From Ecdyonurus torrentis (Eukaryota > Arthropoda > Insecta > Ephemeroptera > Heptageniidae): 64,000 nucleotides of DNA. Position 1 is the stretch's first letter. Each line of letters starts with the position of its first letter. The notes beneath the pieces are model-generated. The model saw only the letters and a program-made list of their open reading frames with translations, had not been told where the DNA came from and did no database searches. Where the stretch lies: the NCBI GenBank assembly GCA_949318235.1, contig OX439136.1, positions 28,575,067 through 28,639,066 on the forward strand, in the 5' to 3' direction. Positions 32,906 to 44,712 of the stretch are shown here, in pieces. The position numbers and the translations under genes are program-made.

Positions 32906-35900
32906 GCAGTTTAAGAAGATTAATAACTCTATTAATTAATTCACACACTTACATTTCAGCATTTGCAACAACTTATCTGTTTCAAATTTCTGACATAGTA
33001 AACAATTAACATACGTAAAAGTTACTTTTTTTTTTATTTATAACTTTTGAAGGTATATTAGAGATATAGATAGGCCCATACTTTTGCTCTTTCTTTTGGC
33101 AGAGTTATATAGGTACTTTACTTATTGTTTCTACAAGAAATAGGAATTATAGAGCAGAAACTAAAATAGTTATTTTGTACTGTTCTTTGATCAACATTTT
33201 CATATTGTTAATTTAAATACCTTGTGTTTAATAGCATAAATATTATGTTGTACAGCATAATTATTTATGCTCTTCTTATTTAGCATTATTTATGCTATAA
33301 TGACATAATAGCAGCAAAAATGACGTTTTTTTTTTTTTTTTTTTTTCTTTCGCTGTATTATTATTATATAATATCGTTGCAAATTAGTTTAAGTAATTTT
33401 GTTAGTAAATTTTAATTAGAATTTTTTTTTCATGTATATAATAATTAATATCCAGTTATTAAAACAGTCTTATATTTGCGATCATATAAAAGTGATATTT
33501 GATTTCAGGCCAAGATGGTTTACACTGGCTAGGTGGCAGTGAAATAAAAAACGCTAGGAAATGGATTTGGATGAACTCTGGTAGCAGACTGAAATTCCAA
33601 GCTTGGGGAAGTTCTGAGTCCAATAGTAACAAGAATGAGAAATGTCTGGCCATGTCTGCTAGGAGAGGAGACAACTGGTCGGCTGTCCCATGTCAAGATA
33701 CAGCCTCGTCCATCTGCGAGCTGGAGAACCCAGGTATGTGTTTACTTTTATGTTTTATTACGTATTCATAATTTACCAAAGTAGGGCAGTGGTGAACCCT
33801 TATTTCAATCATCCCACAACTTGTCAAAATTCTTAGTATATTACCACTTACTCAAACAAACAAACAAATAATAATAATAATAATAAATGCTATAATTATA
33901 TATAGACTTAAAGAGCTAACTGCCCTGGTCAAAAATCGGGCCCGAATCGGGCCCGAAATTGCTTAAAATTCGGATCAAATTTCGGATCCGAATCTGCCCC
34001 GATTCTTGGCAGAAACTGCCCAGAAGCGGCCAAGAATCGGGGCAGAAGCGGGGCAGAAGCTGCCAAGAATCGGGGCCGATTCGGGAGCAAATCGGGGCAA
34101 ATTCGGAAGCAAATCGGGGCAGATTCGGAAGCAAATCGGATCAATTTCGGATGACTTTCGGGTTCATTTGCCGCATTTGCGGGCTTTCACTTTTGTTACA
34201 TAATATTAATTTTTCATGCAAAACACTTCAAATATTAAAAAAAAAACTAATTTTCAATTCATCATGCTTTTTGTCTCTAAATATAAAGCTAAACAAAAAA
34301 AAATATTTAAAAAAAAAAATATATATAAAATGATGACAAAACTGCAGCAATTTTTTTTCCAGAGTCCTTTTGTATATGATTAAATGTAGACAGATCAATA
34401 AAGAAAACAATAATTATAATAACAATTAAGAGCACAAATTATCAAATAATAAAGTATCGGGTATATTGTCTACGCAGATAGTTGCTATTTTGTTAATAGA
34501 AAAGCTTACAAGACGATCGAAAGTCAAGCCCACGGTAATAAGCGTCATAAGCTTCCCCCAACGCGGTCATGCAGCATATATATTTAAAAATATTAGCTTA
34601 TATAATTGAGTTACTGAATAAAAAATTTATGTAAAATATGACTTACCCATTTAAAAATAAAATTCACATTAGCTAACCTTTCAGTACTTGCTTAAAACAC
34701 CTTTAATTTTAATTAATACTAGGAATTTAGCCGGTACATGTCAACGCCATTTTTGTCACCAGCTGAACTGTTTATTTTCTATTCCCCTCTCCTTTTTACG
34801 ATGCGCGCGCAATTTTCAATTTTGGCCCGATTTTGACCCGCTTTTGGTCCGAAAGTGTGTTAAAAGCACTTTTACTTTCGGACGTATTTCGGAAGCAAAT
34901 CGGAGCATGATCAAAAGCGGAATGAAATCGGGTCCGCCGTCCGAAAATTAATAATTCGGGCCCGAAATTGAAAATTCGGATCCGAATTTGTATTTTTCGG
35001 GCTGGCGGACTTAATTCGGACCCGATTTTTGACCAGGGTGGTTACCACTGAAGAAATTACGTTTTATACTAACAAGTTACTTTTTAAACTTTTGTCAACC
35101 AAGTTATTGGTTTGTACTGAAGAGTTACATCTATGGAACTGAACAATTTATTAAATTTTTGTGTTCCGTGCTTCCCCCCCCCCTCTTCTGTTTACTGATG
35201 CTATTAACTGATGGTATTGATGTTTTGATGTTATTATTACTATAATAACTTTTAACCTATTAAAATACTGTAACTATAATAACTAATAACTATTAACCTA
35301 TTTTAATAACTATAAAACCTATTATAATTACTATAGTAAATTAACCTATTTTAATAACTATAATAACTTCAATAACTATTAACCTCTATTACGATATTTT
35401 TGTAAATCTTAACTTGCTGTAACCCAATAACAATTACTTAAAATTTAATAATATTTTCTTCTTCTTATTCTTATATATATTGTTATTTTTCAGAAAACAG
35501 GAGGCAAAAAGTGGAACTTGCAGCGTACAAAAATAATTTTTATTATTTCCACAAAGGACAACCAGTAAGACAAAATTATTTTAACAAAAAAAAAAAAAAA
35601 AAAAAAAAAAATATATATTATTATAAATTTAAAATATTTTCTTTTCTGTTTTTCCAGCTTTTATCTTGGAGTAAATCAAAGGAGTTCTGCCAATCTATTG
35701 GAATGGAATTGATTAAAGTTCAGTCCTATGAAGTCAATCTATTTTTAGATAGTTACATCAGAAAACTGCCTGGTAAGAAACTGAGAGAAGTAGTGGGGGG
35801 TAGAGAACGAGGAAGACTAAAAAAAAAAAAAAAAGTTAATTTTATTACCTATTTTAAAAGAAGACAGAATAGATAGATAGAACAGAATAGAATAGAATAG

Positions 35901-37486
35901 AATAGAATAGAATAGAATAGAATAGAATAAAATAGAATAGAATAGAATAGAATAGAATAGAATAGAATAGAATAGAATAGAATAGAATAGAATAGAATAG
36001 AATAGAATAGAATAGAATAGAATAGAATAGAATAGAATAGAATAAAATAGAATAGAATAGAATATAGAACTCTCATAAATAGGTAAGAAACTGAGAGAAG
36101 AAGTCAGGGTAGAAAACGAGGAAGACTCAAAATAGCAATAAAAATTAAAAATAAAAATGTAAATTCTATATTTCATATTCTAAATCATGTTCTAGATCGA
36201 TACATGCGAAATTCTATTTGTTGAGTTCTTTAAATATTTTTAATTAATTTTTGAAAGTTGTATAATGACGTCGCCATCGTTAACTTTTCCTATGACCACA
36301 TGTAAAAATTGCCACTCGTGACGTCATTTTTCAATTTTAAAAAATATTAAAAAATACTCACAATGAACCCAAAAATTAGAAATTCGTATATCTTATCAAT
36401 TCAGGACAATATTTTCTTTTAGAATATGAATATAAAAGTTATCCATTCAAAAAAACTTTAAAATTGAAAAAACAAACAATGCTAATCATATGCAAATCTC
36501 TAGATTATTTCAATGGACACATCAATGTTTTGATAAATGATGTACGTAACTCTGTTCCTTTGCTCCAAAAAATGCGTAATTCCATTTAAAAAGCATTAAG
36601 TGATTGTCTTTTTTTTTGTGGTTTGATGCACAAAAAAACAGGGTTTATGAACATCATTATAATAACTAGAGCTTGTAGATGATCCCTTTTTTTAACCCCC
36701 TTAAAATTTTAAAAAAAGTTATCGTTTCAAATTTGAGATATTTCGATTTTTCTAGGTCTGCGAGGTTAATCCTAAAGGCAAGAAGTGGGAACCTAATGTA
36801 TCACTGTGCAAAATTTCAGATTTTTCTTTTTTTGCAACTTTTTAGTCAAATCTCACATTATTATATAATTTCTTATATCATGACTTTAGTTAATAGAGAG
36901 TTATATACATTTTATCACATAATTTACTACTCATTTCATAGTTAAAACCAAAGTGTATGTTGTCAGTGCTGACAGGTCAAAAAGACTTCTGGCTTGGAGG
37001 TCAAGAGAGCCCTGACAAGTTGACCTGGCAGTGGCTGGACGACACGACCCTCAGTTACCAGGCCTGGTATGAGACTCCGAACTCCTCACATCCCGAGCCT
37101 CGATGTCTAGAAGTTCGACAGAAGAAACTTGACGTCACTGACGTCACGCCCACTAACAATTGGTTTGATGGACCTTGTTCTTATCAGCAGAGGTTTATCT
37201 GTGATCATCCTATTGAACCACTTGAGTACTGTGAGTTATGGCGGTGCATGAGAACTTATAACTGCGAATAAGCAGTATTGTTATAACATATATTATATAA
37301 CGTACAGAACGTACTCCTCTTGAATAAATCTGACCACTTGTGTTTAAGTTTCACCATATATTTAACATTTAAAGCTTTGGTCAGATTTATTTGGGAGGGA
37401 TGTACGAGTGTGAAATCGACTTAATGTTCTACAATAATAATTTATTCAGTAATTTCAGCAACATAGTTTCTAATTTAACAAACGTG

Positions 37487-37520
<34 letters not shown>

Positions 37521-38785
37521 GATAGCATAAATGCTGCAATGCATAATTTCTTTCGTTACTCATGTTGTGTCTTAACTTTACAAAAAAACAATTAAAAGCA
37601 TTTTCTATATTAGTTTGCATGGTCGTCAAATGAAAACAGTTTATATTTTTAATTATATATGTAATATGATCTAGTTAAAAATAATGAGCACCGCAGAGTC
37701 TATCTTATCAATAATAATGCAATAATATAATTATCAATAGTAGATTATTACTGGTCATGTTACTGATGTTTGCAGACATGCCCGAGCTGCTACAGCTGGA
37801 CCACTTGACCGATAGATATTATTACTTCAGCAAGGAGCAGCTCAGCTGGACTGAGGCAGAGGAGTTTTGTCACAACAATGGACTTGAGTTGGCAACAATA
37901 GAGACTGACCAAGAGCAAGCTACAGTCACTCAACATCTCAGGCTAACTGAGAAATGTAAGTGTGTCGCTCAATTTATTGCTTAAAGTCGTAGAACACGTT
38001 GAACATATTAATGTCTATAGTTCAATTTTATAGCAACATCACATTTATTCTTAAAATAATAATTTATGTAAAATAATTAAAGTTATGCAGCTAGCATGAC
38101 AAGTTGTTACATCATAATTATTTTTGAAATTTTTTAAAAAAAATCATGCTTTGTATATGACAAAGATACAGCATAAATAGCGTGCTGATCTTTTGTGGGG
38201 AAAAAAATGTGAGAGAATTTTATTGTACTTATCTCCGCAGTTTCTTGTGTAATATATTTGTTCGCACACCCACTTTTACACTTTATAATGAATGAATGAA
38301 TGAATGAATGAATGAATGAATGAATGAATGAATGAATGAATGAATGAATGAATGAATGAATGAATGAATGAATGAATGAACGAATGAATGAAAGAAAGAA
38401 CGAACGAATGAACAAAAGGATGAACAAACGCATGCATTTATAACTAAATAAAGTTAAAAAATGAACAAACAATGATTAATAATTAATTTTAAATATGTCA
38501 GACTCCAAACTAAATTGGCTGGGAGGTATTAACTCTGAGGACGGCTGGCAATGGTCCTCAACTGATGACAACTTAACTTTCACCGCGTGGGACGAGGTCA
38601 ATGAACTCAGCAATGACACTCAACAATGTTTGGTGATCGCAGCGCACGAGGGCAACAATTGGAGATCTTTACCTTGCACTATGAACCTTACTTTCATCTG
38701 TGAAATGAACGATACTAGTAAGTAAAAATAACAAGCAATATGTCGGAAAAATTAAACAAATAATAATATATAAAAAAATGGTTTA

Positions 38786-38823
<38 letters not shown>

Positions 38824-40362
38824 CATTTCACTTTAATTATGAGATACTAACTAAGCTGGTTGCAGGTTATTGATTTCACGTTTAATTTTACCCCTGTTAT
38901 GTAATCAACAAAGGGTTTATAAAAATAACAGCTATTTTTTAAAAATTTGAATTACATATAACGATATACGATTTTTCAACTAAAAAATTATATTTTAAAT
39001 TTCTTGTGTAAAAATGTTCATAATATATAATTTGTATATTATGTAAAACGACTGGAATTTAAAATTAATTGGTATAAAATATAAAAATGCAAAAATTATG
39101 CTTAACTTTCATATTTTATCATAATTTTCGCCACATTGAATGATAATTATGCTTTACAGCATAAAAATATGTCGACATCAATTAAGTAATTTATCCAATA
39201 ATTCCATTATTATTAGAATTTATGCCTGAAGTGACATAAATGAAGCATAAATTAAATAATTTGTTTATTTTTATGTTTATATTTTGTGTATATTCCACTT
39301 TTATTATTTTTATTTTTTCAGTTAATAGATTTTCAACTGTGGAACACCATGAATTTTTCCCAAATATTTTGCAAGAGTATGAAGGAAATTTCTACTACTT
39401 TAGTGACAATGCATCGGTAATTATATATTTGACACTCGTTAACTTTATTTATATTTATTAAAGATTGTCGGTTTTATGTTCCCACCAAGCTCTATTTTGT
39501 CTCAAAGTGACTGGAAAAATTAATATTATATTTTTTTCCTACAATCAGATGAAATCAGTGTTATAAATTTCAAATATTCTTTCATTATAATTTTTGAAAA
39601 TATTTTTATAACTTTTATTTTATTATAATGTCATCTAAAAAAAAAAAAAAAAAAAAAAATGCGATTTGTTTGTTTTTTTTGATCCTCCATACAGGCCCAG
39701 AAAAAAGACTTTAAAAATAAAACACGCCATATACAAATAATGAATGCTGCTGATTTAAGTTTCAGTTTTGATGTAGAGTTTATATTTAAATTTAAAAGCT
39801 TAGCTTTTTACTTGCTTTATACCAAAAAAGATTGAAACAAAAAGAGTAAAATTTAATTATGTGCTAAAATAAATAATGAAAATATTTTCAATGAAGTTCT
39901 CTATTTTGAACGACTTTCAATGTCATTCTTATAAATATATCTCATATCATTATTTTTACGTAAATTTCTATTCATCAGCAGATTCTGTTAATAGTTTTTG
40001 AAAATAATAATAATGACAGTATAATTGACTTTTTGATTTTGACCTAAATTATTTTGATTTTGTATTTTTGCATGAACTGCAGTTCTTTACTTGGCCTAAA
40101 GCAAAACAATTTTGTAATTCATATGGAATGACGCTGGCAATGATAGAAACAGAAGAAGAAAATAATTTCATACACGACGTCATTGAACAGTTGAAGGGTG
40201 AGTAAAAAAAAAAATAATAATAATAAACAACTAAGAATTAAAGTAAAGTATTTAAATTTTGTGATATTAACAAATTTTTTTCTTACATACATGACAGAGT
40301 ATGTCTAAAAATATCTTGTATAAATTTTTCTGATCATTGCAACTTTTCACGAGAAGTTCAAA

Positions 40363-40399
<37 letters not shown>

Positions 40400-42010
40400 C
40401 GCATTCTGTATTATGATATTTATAAAACTTTTTCTTTTGGAATTTTATACAAAAACTTTACTCTTTGGTGTTGTAAAAACTCTTATTTTATAGTATTAAT
40501 AAATTGAATTAAATATACGTTTTTATTAAAAAACAAAAACAAGATATATTTTTGAAAGGTAGAGAGGTTAAAGCCTGATCAAATCTTGGCTTATACTCTT
40601 TCACTTAACCATCAAAGCAGCTTGCATATCAATAAAAATACTTCAAGACTAAATTGTCATATATTCAATAAACCACTCGCAATGAACAAAACTTTTTAAA
40701 ATAATTTAAAATATTCTTAATGCATTTCTTATGGGAAAATCATTTTCACTTACACGTTGCAACAACTAACAACATTTCATGGCAAGTGGTCCATTAAATT
40801 ATATACTGTGGGCTGTAAGCCGCAACCTATATAGTTCGACCTTATACCAGTAGTTATTATTATTTTTTTTTTAATTGTTGCAACCATAAAAATAACAACT
40901 TAACTACACAGAAATAAGGAATTACATAATTTATGCTGCATTATGTCATTATAGCATAAATGATAACAAATTAGAACAAATAATTATGCTATATACAGCA
41001 TAATATTTATACTTTGTAACATAATTATTATGCAGTATAGCATAATTCATGCTGTATTCAACAAATTGTGCTAAAAGTAAGCCAGCATAATTATTACTTT
41101 TTTATTGTTGTTCGTGTTCGGTTGAACTAGTTATTTAGCATTGCAGCTTACGAGTATTATATTAATATATTTGTTAAGAAAAAAAGATAGTTGAGTCAAA
41201 AAGTTTACTTTGATATAAATATATTTTGTTATATATATTATTTAGTACTGCCAAATGGAAGAGATTTCTGGCTGGGAGGCTCGGACAACGGTCAACCTGA
41301 CTCTTGGTTCTGGCCTGAGAACGCGAGGTCACAGGTCAACTTCACAGCGTGGTCACCTGACCTCACTGACGTAGGCGGTGTCAACTGCCTGGAGATGAAG
41401 CAAAGTCAGTCAAGTAATGAAAGTTGGTTTCATCAACTTTGCACGTACCAGCAGCGGTTGATCTGCGAATTTGATCAAAGTAAGTCACAATAATATATAT
41501 ATATATATATATATTTCTTGTTACATCGTGTTTTATTATTTTATTTATTAAACACCACTGGTGTACTTATATATATATATTTACATTGCACTCTATAAGT
41601 CTACATTTTTTGCATATTGACTTAATGATAGGGTCCGAGATGGACACTGAAGTAAGTGGTACCTAGTACATAGGCCACTACATAACAAACATACACATTT
41701 ATCATTACACTCGTGATATTCTTTAATTTGACAGATTACATGGTGGAAACCATGCACCGCATAACGGGTAATAACATGCCTGTCTGTACAGTTTGGGCCT
41801 TTCCACCCATTAATATTAAATGCAGGGGTATTATAGAAGGCCAGGCTGATATCTTCAGTTTTACTTAATCTATCCTTTTACATCGTGTTACATCGTGTTT
41901 TAAAAGATCAAACACAAATCACCGTGTGCCTGATGTATGGTTGCATGAAAATTATAATTTTTTACTTTTCAAAATCTCAATAATTTTTTTTAAAGTTATT
42001 ATACTGTATC

Positions 42011-42066
<56 letters not shown>

Positions 42067-42410
42067 ATTCATTTCTTTCCTCCTACAATCACAATATACA
42101 ACAAAGCATATTGGCTTAGGTTATTGTATCAGTTGATACAATTATAGAAATGATAGTCAAATATAACACAAACATATGTATATAAAATTTTTTTATTTTA
42201 AAATTTTAATATTTTAAAAACTGATATAAATGCATTGTTTATACATGGTCTTTCATAAACTCATCAATAGAATAATATTGCTGGTTTATCAGTTGTGTTT
42301 TCAATGTGTTTTTTTAAACAAAATTGAATCTTCAATTTCATTTATATGAGTTTGCAGATTGTTATAAATGTGCAAACAACCACAGAAATGACCTCTATTG
42401 TACATTGTCA

Positions 42411-42488
<78 letters not shown>

Positions 42489-43017
42489 TATATATATATA
42501 TATATTATATAACCTCTATTTCTAAAATACTATGCTATATAGTAACCAACTCATATATATTGTACTAATTTTTTCTTATTTAAACATAATGTTATAAGTG
42601 GACACAAAATAATGTTGATTATAAATGTTTGTTTTTATTATTTATCATAACGTGTCGTCACTTATTTCTGGTTCAGGTGACAGGACTCATTGTCCTGACT
42701 GACTGCGCCTTTTGTTCAATTTTCAATAATTTATTATGTATATACTATGTATATACTATGTATATACTATGTATATACTATGTATATACTATGTATATAA
42801 TCAATTTGAATAATGTTTAATTTTATATGTTGTACACACAGCATCACCTACTAGTATGTAAGTTGACAATGACATGTAAAACCTTCAACGATTGTAACTT
42901 GTATTGCATATTTGATTGTAAGGAGAATGGAAATAAAAGAATTTTGAATTTGTTGTATATTTCGTCTGCTGCTAATTTGTTGTTTGAACAATAAAGACTG
43001 TTATTTATTTATTTATT

Positions 43018-43052
<35 letters not shown>

Positions 43053-43729
43053 TTATATTATAAATAAGCTAAAGTGCTAGTCAATGCTATATTCATCATA
43101 TATCATATTTTTAAACCTCCTGAAATATGTGATCTAAAAATTTAAATTATTAAAATGCACTTAGCAAATTTGACTATTTGACTAGCTATGTTAGCTAGGA
43201 TATTAGACATGTTTCTTTTTCAACGTGTTCTGTCTTTAAACTTAACATTATGTATGCTTACAGTGCGACTAGAGGACCCAGTAACCATGGAAACGTCATC
43301 AATCAAAATAATCGTGAACCAAACCCAAGACTTTCAGTTCACTTGCGACGTGAAGCGTCCTATCTTATCTTGTTCTGTCATTACGCCTTGTCAGAGGACT
43401 TTAAGTTTAAGTCCATGGACTGATGTACTGGACTCTCGCTATAAGTATGTAGGACTTGGACTTGACACTGGCCAATGTGGACTCCAAGTCGTGGACTCTA
43501 ACATTGATGATAGTGGAAGTTATACATGTTTGATTGTATTGGATCCAAGTCGCAGTTCTATTGTTGGCAATGTGGAGGTCAAAGTTCAAGGTTACAAATT
43601 TATATTTATCTTTAGTATTAATTTGTTCATTCATTTTACTGATATTCTAAAGGAAGACAGAGTCTTGATTTGATATATTTGCGATTTTCTAATTTTTAAG
43701 TTCATTATGTATTTTAATAATAAATGTTT

Positions 43730-43762
<33 letters not shown>

Positions 43763-44287
43763 GACACTTTCTTTAATGGATGCATGGCCATAGCTGGTTA
43801 GTTTAGCGACTTTTAAAAATTAACTAAAAATACTTAATAAACTCAAAAATTATAAATTTGCATATAATTATGCTGGCTCGTTTTCAGCACAATTAGTTCA
43901 ATACAGCATAATTTATGATACTTATTAATAACTATGTTACATAGCATAAGTCTTACATGTTGTTGTTTTAATTTAGCATAATTTATGATAATGACATAAT
44001 AAATGTAGCATAAATTAAGTAATTTATTTTTCCATGAAAAAGTTTGTAATTTTTTGTCTTCTTTTCTTTCAGAAATAAAAGAAAACAAGATATATTGGAA
44101 GTTGATATTTTTGATTTTCTTTGCCAGTGTAACTGTGAATGTAACTTTGATCTTGGTGATAACTTTCATGTGTAACCGACGTAACTACACAAACTCTACA
44201 ATCAGAAGATACACATACCGACTGAAACCTGAGCTACACAACAATGGAAAACCTGAAGAAAGTTCGCAGCCGTTGCAATTAAATTAA
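29408..44287 (+). CDS. Transmembrane receptor with four C-type lectin domains and one Ig domain, complete, 13 exons
   Basis: Exons: 29408-29465, 31990-32166, 33509-33733, 35494-35564, 35658-35772, 36976-37230, 37776-37955, 38502-38717, 39322-39416, 40083-40197, 41246-41479, 43264-43590, 44073-44287; 2283 nt, 760 residues, all GT-AG. Residues 1-19 are a signal peptide. Lectin domains lie at about 21-150, 160-295, 302-428 and 455-578; each has a WLGG core and the four conserved cysteines (e.g. LTCRG, EKCLAM, VPCQD, SICEL in the first). None keeps an EPN or QPD sugar triplet. An Ig domain (about 585-688) shows FTCDV and DDSGSYTC plus extra cysteines. A helix at about 698-722 (IFLIFFASVTVNVTLIL) precedes a basic 38-residue tail. 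Domains 1 and 3 use two exons, 2 and 4 three, so a two-domain unit was probably duplicated. Mannose-receptor-like in layout, but with an Ig domain and no fibronectin II domain. Ligand unknown. Confidence 0.93.
29470..31249. other. Receptor intron 1, first part; one fold-back remnant
   Basis: Around 30250-30520 GCCATGTTTGTGGTAACT and CAGCATAGGGGAAACATCA face CGTTTTTCCTATGCTGGC and CCAAAAAAATGGCGGCTC, a diverged inverted repeat also found at 55340-55480. The rest is AT-rich with homopolymers. Confidence 0.5.
31250..31450 (-). repeat. Family L element (related to the tubulin intron satellite)
   Basis: GGTCCTCTAATTTAACATTA, GCTTATGAGGAAAAAC, CAAATTTAAAGGAGAAATAC, TAGACATATG and ACCGATAACCTCCATTGG. 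The same order occurs at 57070-57290, and the TTTAAAT-GAATACTAGACAT stretch is the core of the 124-bp satellite at 46540-48075. Confidence 0.6.
31590..31905 (+). repeat. Family H repeat, copy 4
   Basis: GTACTGCGGGATTTGACTAA, TTTGCACAGTGATACATTAC, GTTTTAGTCCCATAAGAACC, TCTGATGGTCACGGGTCCTG. Ends 85 bp before receptor exon 2. Confidence 0.65.
32457..32766 (-). repeat. MITE family B, full copy in receptor intron 2
   Basis: TATAGGGTGTGTACGCATGA, CGTCATTCTGAGTGC at one end; ACTTATGACGTCGACTTTAA, CATGAATGAAACCACCCTAT at the other; about 310 bp. The best full-length family B copy. Confidence 0.9.
33216..33320. repeat. Family J fragment
   Basis: AATAGCATAAATATTATGTT, GTACAGCATAATTATTTATG, ATTTATGCTATAATGACATA. 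Confidence 0.65.
33923..35038. mobile_element. 1.1-kb inverted-repeat element with CCCTGGTCAAAAATCGGG termini and CGG-rich internal repeats
   Basis: The left end CCCTGGTCAAAAATCGGGCC matches the reverse complement of the right end GGACCCGATTTTTGACCAGG. Subterminal zones consist of many short units around GCAAATCGGGGCAGATTCGG and GGATCCGAAT in both orientations. GC-rich ends enclose an AT-rich middle. Base composition is unlike the surrounding intron. A 124-codon frame through the left end is low-complexity and not a gene. It lies in receptor intron 3. Confidence 0.75.
35042..35172 (+). repeat. Family I repeat, copy 3
   Basis: ACTGAAGAAATTACG, CTAACAAGTTACTTTTTAAA, AGTTATTGGTTTGTACTGAA, GAGTTACATCTATGGAACTG, GTGTTCCGTG. 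Directly beside the previous element, which may have inserted into it. Confidence 0.65.
35173..35493. other. Receptor intron 3, end, low-complexity
   Basis: Irregular repeats of TATTAACCTATTTTAATAACTA-like units at about 35240-35395. No exon. Confidence 0.5.
35878..36064. repeat. (GAATA)n pentanucleotide microsatellite
   Basis: About 35 units of AATAG. On either side lies a duplicated GGTAAGAAACTGAGAGAAG (35772 and 36082), the exon 5 donor region. So the array expanded between two copies of the splice junction. Confidence 0.9.
36180..36689. other. Receptor intron 5, one inverted pair
   Basis: AATGACGTCGCCATCG (36266) and ACTCGTGACGTCATTTTTC (36315) give a small CRE-like inverted pair. Otherwise nothing seen. 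Confidence 0.4.
36690..36870 (-). repeat. Family H repeat, reversed
   Basis: ATCACTGTGCAAAATTTCAG and AACTTTTTAGTCAAATCTCA are the inverse of the blocks at 31600-31670. Confidence 0.6.
37300..37412. repeat. Small inverted repeat in receptor intron 6
   Basis: CGTACTCCTCTTGAATAAAT and CTGACCACTTG pair with TTTGGTCAGATTTATTTGGG and AGGGATGTACG. A similar CAGATTTATTTGGGAGGA is at 1550. Confidence 0.7.
38288..38410. repeat. (AATG)n tetranucleotide microsatellite
   Basis: About 25 units with AACG/AAAG variants at the 3' end. Second AATG array in the same gene region (see 28908). Confidence 0.95.
39110..39270. repeat. Family J repeat, diverged copy
   Basis: ATAATTATGCTTTACAGCAT, GAAGTGACATAAATGAAGCA, TAAATTAAATAATTTG. 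Ends shortly before receptor exon 9. Confidence 0.55.
40200..40906. other. Receptor intron 10, first part
   Basis: T run at 40365-40397 and a GGGCTGTAAGCCGCAACC block at 40810 (see 7389). No exon. Confidence 0.4.
40907..41110. repeat. Family J repeat inserted within a GGGCTGTAAGC element
   Basis: CACAGAAATAAGGAATTACA, ATGTCATTATAGCATAAATG, GCATAATATTTATACTTTGT, ATTATTATGCAGTATAGCAT. It splits a TTAACTAC / GTTGAACTAG stretch that is continuous at 7455-7480, so J landed inside that element. Confidence 0.7.
41480..43263. repeat. Receptor intron 11, with several simple repeats
   Basis: (AT)n at 42414-42510, an 11-bp TATATACTATG minisatellite at 42733-42797 and (TTTA)n at 43000-43055, plus A run at 42019-42064. 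TTAGGATATTAGACATGTTT and TTTTCAACGTGTTCTG near 43195 are a relic of family P. No exon found between the fourth lectin domain and the Ig exon. Confidence 0.75.
43858..44035. repeat. Family J repeat in the last receptor intron
   Basis: CATATAATTATGCTGGCTCG, TTTTCAGCACAATTAGTTCA, AATTTAGCATAATTTATGAT, TAAATGTAGCATAAATTAAG. Ends 35 bp before the transmembrane exon. Confidence 0.7.
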
Positions 44288-44316
44288 AACAATTTGTGCC
44301 ATATTTTTGTATGTAA

Positions 44317-44322
44317 AATAAA
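44317..44322 (+). terminator. Poly(A) signal AATAAA of the lectin receptor
   Basis: AATAAA 30 bp after the TAA at 44285-44287, in a good position for 3' end formation. Just downstream a 38-bp stretch TTTCTTATAATTCAATTTTT is duplicated. Confidence 0.7.
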
Positions 44323-44457
44323 ATTTTATTTCTTATAATTCAATTTTTAATATCTTATTTCAAAAATTGTTCATTTTATTTCTTATAATTCAATTTTTAA
44401 TATCTTATTTAAAAAATTATTCATTTTCGATTCAATTCAATTTCTGGATCATATTAT

Positions 44458-44680
44458 TCTATAGAGTATATCCACATGACGTCATATTTAATGTACTTCG
44501 ACACTATACTGGAGTAGTGAATAACATAATATTGCTCAGCATAGAACAAACTTTGTTTTTCGTTGGGAAATCAGTTAATTTTTTATTATTATTATTTTTC
44601 TTGCATACTTGAGATACTAATTCAACATATTTACACTACCAATGCCCTAAAAATTTTGCTGACTTAAACAGGATTAATTG
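44458..44680 (+). repeat. MITE family A, copy 6, decayed right end
   Basis: TATAGAGTATATCCACATGA, CGTCATATTTAATGTACTTC, ATTGCTCAGCATAGAACAAA; the right terminus is not recognisable. Confidence 0.75.
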
Positions 44681-44712
44681 ATAATACATATATTTAACAT
44701 AAATGCATCATA

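Noticed and set aside
33916..34333. Frames with LPRIGADSG-like repeats
   Set aside because: They follow the short CGG-rich subterminal units of the element at 33923-35038 in several frames at once, as expected of tandem DNA rather than protein.
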